A DNA stretch of 7,931 bases, taken from NCBI GenBank assembly GCA_964354225.1, contig CAYGZC010000051.1, forward strand, positions 1-7,931, read 5' to 3'. A program made the position numbers and the translations under genes. The notes beneath the pieces were generated by a model. The model saw nothing but the letters and a program-made list of their open reading frames with translations, ran no database searches and had not been told where the DNA came from. The stretch is from CAYGZC01 sp964354225 (GTDB taxonomy: Bacteria > Bacteroidota > Ignavibacteria > UBA10030 > SZUA-254). Below are positions 5,346 through 7,931 of the stretch, in pieces (the stretch's first letter is position 1; each line of letters begins with the position of its first letter).

Positions 5346-7751
5346 ATGACAATATTGATAAAGTGTAGTTTAACATTCTTACTTCTTATTGTTCTCTTGA
5401 ACGGAAGTGTTATTGCTGATTGGCCCTGTCGATCGGATAGTGCAGTTCCATTGGTTACGCTCCCTGGCAATCAATGGAATGTTCATATGATCAGCGACCA
5501 GAAGAATGGTTCGATCATAGTATGGCAAGACCGACGCGGAGGTTCCGGTGACAAGATTTACGTTCAGAGAATAAATTCTTACGGCGTTCCAGTGTGGCAA
5601 CCAGATGGTGTCAGGTTAACAGCAACAGAAGGGTATCAATTTTATCCCCAAATAATATCGGATGGAAAAGGTGGAGCATTCATCGCCTGGCAAGATAATC
5701 GATCAGGCAGTGAGTATGATATTTATGTACAGAGGGTTGATTCAGATGGTAATCTAAGGTGGGGACTGAACGGTACGGTTGTATGCGGTGCACCAAACAA
5801 TCAATACAATCCTCAGATTGTGAGCGATGGCTCTAGTGGTGTTATGGTCGTATGGCAAGACAGACGTAATGAACAATTTGATATTTATGCCCAGCGGTTC
5901 GATTCTGGCGGTAGGGCACAATGGATATCCAATGGTATTGCAGTTTGCTCTGAAACAAGTGATCAGGTGGATCCCAAACTTATCAACGATTCTAAGGGTG
6001 GCGCTATCATTACCTGGTCTGATTATCGTTTAGGTGGTGGCTCAACCGATATATATACCCAGAGAATTCTTTCCAATGGACAACCGGGCTGGCAGCTTAA
6101 CGGCATTCCGGTTTGTACAGCAGTAAATACTCAGTGGAATATTCAGATTATACCCGATACCATAGGTGGTGCAATCATTGCCTGGCAGGATCGTCGGAAT
6201 TGGACATACGATAATATATTCGCACAGAGAGTTGACCCAAATGGAAATATTAAATGGGCAGTGAACGGGCTGCCGCTTGCCCAACTTCCATCGATGCAAT
6301 ATTATCCGCAAATGGTAAGCGATAGAAACGGCGGGGCAATTGTTGTATGGCAAGATAATCGTCGAGGGACTGACTATGATATCTTCGGTCAGAGAATCAC
6401 TCGTGAAGGCATATTGGTGTGGGCGTCCATCGGGATACCGATTTGTGCAGCTCTGGGGCAGCAATCAAATCCGCAGCTTGTCGTACATGGATCCTATTGC
6501 ATTGTTGCCTGGCAGGATAAACGTGGTGCTGATTACGACATTTATGCTCAGCGATTGAATTTGTCCGGTCAAGTCATGTGGGCAACAGATGGTAATCCTG
6601 TTTCTGCGTCTACACTCGATCAATTCATACCACAACTCAATAGTGACAGTGTAAATGGAGCAATTTTTGCTTGGGCTGATTATCGTCTTCACAATGGCTC
6701 AACAGATATTTATACTCATCGTATTGGGGCAAACGGATTACCCGCCGGTGGATGCTATAGAACATTTGTTCAGGATAGTTTTGCATTACGGTCAAAACGT
6801 TATATCAATTGGAAAAAACAAATTATCGCGATGCCTAATTCAGGCAATGTTCGGGATTCAGTATTCGCTCGGGGTATTTGGCCCTACGGTCTTGTTATTG
6901 GTATTGAGCGCTGGGATCAACCACGACTATACTGGTGGTTAAGATTTGTAAGATCAGCTTATGTCAGGAATGCGCTACCTCAGATTTGGGTGGCACGTCC
7001 GCTTGATTACAATTACAGTAGAAATCGTTTCGTTGGTGAAATGAAGAATCCCAGCTTGAATCGTTACAATAATCGACTTGTTGGAGAATTACTAACGTTG
7101 AAACTTAATATCGCAGCCAGCGATCTCGGAATTACACAAGAAGGTTTCGGCGATTTAGTTTTTAAAGACACATCCTCACAGATCGTTAATCCACTCAATA
7201 ACAAAAGATTAAGGCAAGTAACATCCACAGTAGACAGCATGTTGACCATGTGGACTTATTACCCGTATCTTAATTACAAGATGATCTGTAATACGCTGCA
7301 AATGGTTAACTCTGCATTCAATAGTAAATTTGATACTATCTCCTCAAAACCTTTGAGAGTAACCTCCACGAAACCGTTATTTTCGATTCCATTTCTGAAA
7401 CCGAGCCCTGATCCACCACCACCTCTTCCGGAATTTCAGCAGCCAACATTCTCTGATGAGATGGTAAACGATTTTACACTTTACCAAAATTATCCGAATC
7501 CTTTTAATCCGGTAACAACCATTGAATTTAGCTTATCAGAACCGGCAATCGTTACATTAAGGATTTTCAACGTCCTCGGTCAGGAAGTGAGCGTTCCTAT
7601 TGATCGGCGGTCGATGGATGCCGATTATGAAATCATTAATTTTGATGCCTCGAACCTACCATCAGGAATTTATTTCTATCAGCTCATAGGTGAACCTCTC
7701 TCAGGGGGAACAATTATGAGCCAGGTAAAGAAGATGATCGTTTTAAAATGA
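5346..7751 (+). CDS. Secreted WQDxR-repeat (beta-propeller-like) protein with T9SS tail
   Basis: The product has 801 residues. Residues 1-24 are a signal peptide (MTILIKCSL, hydrophobic TFLLLIVLLNG, then SVIA before DW). Residues 41-468 are eight repeats of about 55 residues with the pattern Q..PQ.[IV]SD..GG.I[IV][AV]WQD.R followed by [YF]DI[YF].QR, each ending near W..NG.P[IV]C. Residues about 469-680 are a repeat-free domain rich in W, R and Y (MPNSGNVRDSVFARG, GLVIGIERWD, NRFVGEMKNP, RLVGELLTLKLNIAASDLG). Residues 687-700 are a proline-rich linker (PDPPPPLPEF). The sorting tail follows with NYPNPFNP at 715-722 (7488-7511), FNVLGQEV, LPSGIYFYQL and KKMIVLK. The repeats suggest a propeller used for binding or scaffolding; no catalytic motif was recognised. 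The start lacks a clear Shine-Dalgarno site, unlike the genes on either side, but the signal peptide fits this ATG. Confidence 0.9.
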   Translation: MTILIKCSLTFLLLIVLLNGSVIADWPCRSDSAVPLVTLPGNQWNVHMISDQKNGSIIVWQDRRGGSGDKIYVQRINSYGVPVWQPDGVRLTATEGYQFYPQIISDGKGGAFIAWQDNRSGSEYDIYVQRVDSDGNLRWGLNGTVVCGAPNNQYNPQIVSDGSSGVMVVWQDRRNEQFDIYAQRFDSGGRAQWISNGIAVCSETSDQVDPKLINDSKGGAIITWSDYRLGGGSTDIYTQRILSNGQPGWQLNGIPVCTAVNTQWNIQIIPDTIGGAIIAWQDRRNWTYDNIFAQRVDPNGNIKWAVNGLPLAQLPSMQYYPQMVSDRNGGAIVVWQDNRRGTDYDIFGQRITREGILVWASIGIPICAALGQQSNPQLVVHGSYCIVAWQDKRGADYDIYAQRLNLSGQVMWATDGNPVSASTLDQFIPQLNSDSVNGAIFAWADYRLHNGSTDIYTHRIGANGLPAGGCYRTFVQDSFALRSKRYINWKKQIIAMPNSGNVRDSVFARGIWPYGLVIGIERWDQPRLYWWLRFVRSAYVRNALPQIWVARPLDYNYSRNRFVGEMKNPSLNRYNNRLVGELLTLKLNIAASDLGITQEGFGDLVFKDTSSQIVNPLNNKRLRQVTSTVDSMLTMWTYYPYLNYKMICNTLQMVNSAFNSKFDTISSKPLRVTSTKPLFSIPFLKPSPDPPPPLPEFQQPTFSDEMVNDFTLYQNYPNPFNPVTTIEFSLSEPAIVTLRIFNVLGQEVSVPIDRRSMDADYEIINFDASNLPSGIYFYQLIGEPLSGGTIMSQVKKMIVLK
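5466..6749 (+). repeat. eight coding repeats arranged as two blocks of four
   Basis: Approximate units: 5466-5630, 5631-5795, 5796-5957, 5958-6125, 6126-6290, 6291-6455, 6456-6614 and 6615-6749. Units match best four apart: 1 and 5 share QWN[VI] and QDRR; 2 and 6 share Q[FY]YPQ and WQDNR; 3 and 7 share Q.NPQ and DIYAQR; 4 and 8 share DYRL..GSTDIYT. Unit 8 is cut short at LPAG, where the middle domain begins. The pattern implies duplication of a ready-made four-unit block. Confidence 0.85.
7488..7748 (+). other. type A T9SS C-terminal sorting domain of the repeat protein
   Basis: It begins at NYPNPFNP and runs to the end (residues 715-801): TTIEFSLSEP, VTLRIFNVLGQEV, YEIINFDASNLPSGIYFYQL and VKKMIVLK. 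It is longer than the two other tails because of an insert (GEPLSGGTIMSQ) just before the final strand. Confidence 0.85.
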
Positions 7752-7770
7752 CCTAAAAATTTTACCCATT

Positions 7771-7779
7771 GAAAGGGGG
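7771..7779 (+). promoter_or_regulatory. ribosome binding site for the last gene
   Basis: GAAAGGGGG matches the canonical GAAAGGAGG with one A-to-G change that still allows a G-U pair. It ends 11 bases before the ATG at 7791, a somewhat long but workable spacing. The 39-base gap to the preceding stop holds no evident terminator, so cotranscription with the repeat protein is plausible. Confidence 0.55.
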
Positions 7780-7790
7780 TTTAATTTTAT

Positions 7791-7931
7791 ATGAAATTAC
7801 AAACAACTATTCTCATTGGATTACTTTTCTTCGTACTAATCTTACAAGCATATCCGCAAGATGTCCGCCAGTGGACCGCGCGAGCGACTGGAGCATCCAA
7901 AAATGGTAACAACGCAGCTACAGCGATGGCA
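7791..7931 (+). CDS. N-terminus of an exported protein, possibly SBBP-repeat type (3' end outside window)
   Basis: The 47 visible residues start with a clear signal peptide: MKLQTT, hydrophobic ILIGLLFFVLILQA, then YPQ before DV. The mature start reads VRQWTARATGASKNGNNAATAMA (given in two parts: VRQWTARATGA, then SKNGNNAATAMA). This resembles the opening of SBBP-type beta-propeller proteins, whose units run W.ARY.G..N..D.A.A.AVD, but only part of one unit is present, so the family call is tentative. The frame remains open to the window end. The gene lies 39 bases after the repeat protein gene on the same strand with a ribosome binding site, and may share its transcript. Confidence 0.8.
   Translation, partial: MKLQTTILIGLLFFVLILQAYPQDVRQWTARATGASKNGNNAATAMA

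Noticed and set aside
6042..6464. 140-residue open frame on the minus strand
   Set aside because: It runs opposite the repeat array of the 801-residue gene and its periodicity is explained by those repeats; it has no supporting start site or recognisable domain.
5466..6749. CRISPR-like or satellite DNA repeats
   Set aside because: The units are about 165 bases, diverged at DNA level and conserved as protein in one frame, so they are coding repeats.
5827..6942. Several plus-strand open frames inside the repeat gene
   Set aside because: They overlap a strongly supported gene in another frame and show no domain or signal of their own.
1..7931. tRNA, rRNA, transposase or integrase genes
   Set aside because: No cloverleaf, rRNA segment or DDE/tyrosine recombinase motif was seen on either strand.

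Overview
The window looks like part of a bacterial chromosome from the Bacteroidota/Ignavibacteriota/Chlorobiota side of the FCB group. The main reason is that all three gene ends visible here encode the same kind of C-terminal tail: an NYPNP[FL]NP motif, a short beta-rich domain with 'V[FY]D[IL]LGR'- or 'FNVLGQE'-like and 'SG[IV]Y' motifs, and a basic end (K[KR]M[LI]V.K or KIMMVK). That is the type A sorting domain of type IX secretion (T9SS) cargo. A narrower placement (Ignavibacteria-like) is inference from module style, not proof. Local GC sampled by hand is roughly 35-45%.

Layout, all on the + strand: (1) 3-596, the 3' end of a secreted protein gene whose start lies outside the window. 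(2) 611-646, a perfect 36-bp palindrome just after that stop, probably the terminator. (3) 704-5161, a mosaic secreted protein of about 1485 residues: signal peptide, lamin-tail-like domain, OB-fold-like domain, FnIII-like domain, two phospholipase-D-superfamily HKD domains, HYDIN-like Ig domain, two 'GWN.ISVP'-type half-modules, and a T9SS tail. (4) 5162-5345, an AT-rich intergenic region with an imperfect direct repeat and an imperfect dyad. (5) 5346-7751, an 801-residue secreted protein with eight WQD.R...DIY.QR repeats, a family-specific middle domain and a T9SS tail. (6) 7791-7931, the start of another exported protein, possibly of the SBBP beta-propeller repeat type.

The genes form a run of exported, probably cell-surface or released proteins. 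Nothing in the window encodes the secretion machinery, a regulator, an RNA gene, a transposase or a CRISPR array. The most notable items are the unusual secreted double-HKD protein, which may be an extracellular nuclease or phosphodiesterase, and evidence that the repeats of the 801-residue protein arose by duplication of a four-repeat block. Others are a very AT-rich 3' end on the HKD gene that shares a module with the neighbouring gene, and the palindrome that settles where the HKD gene cannot start.
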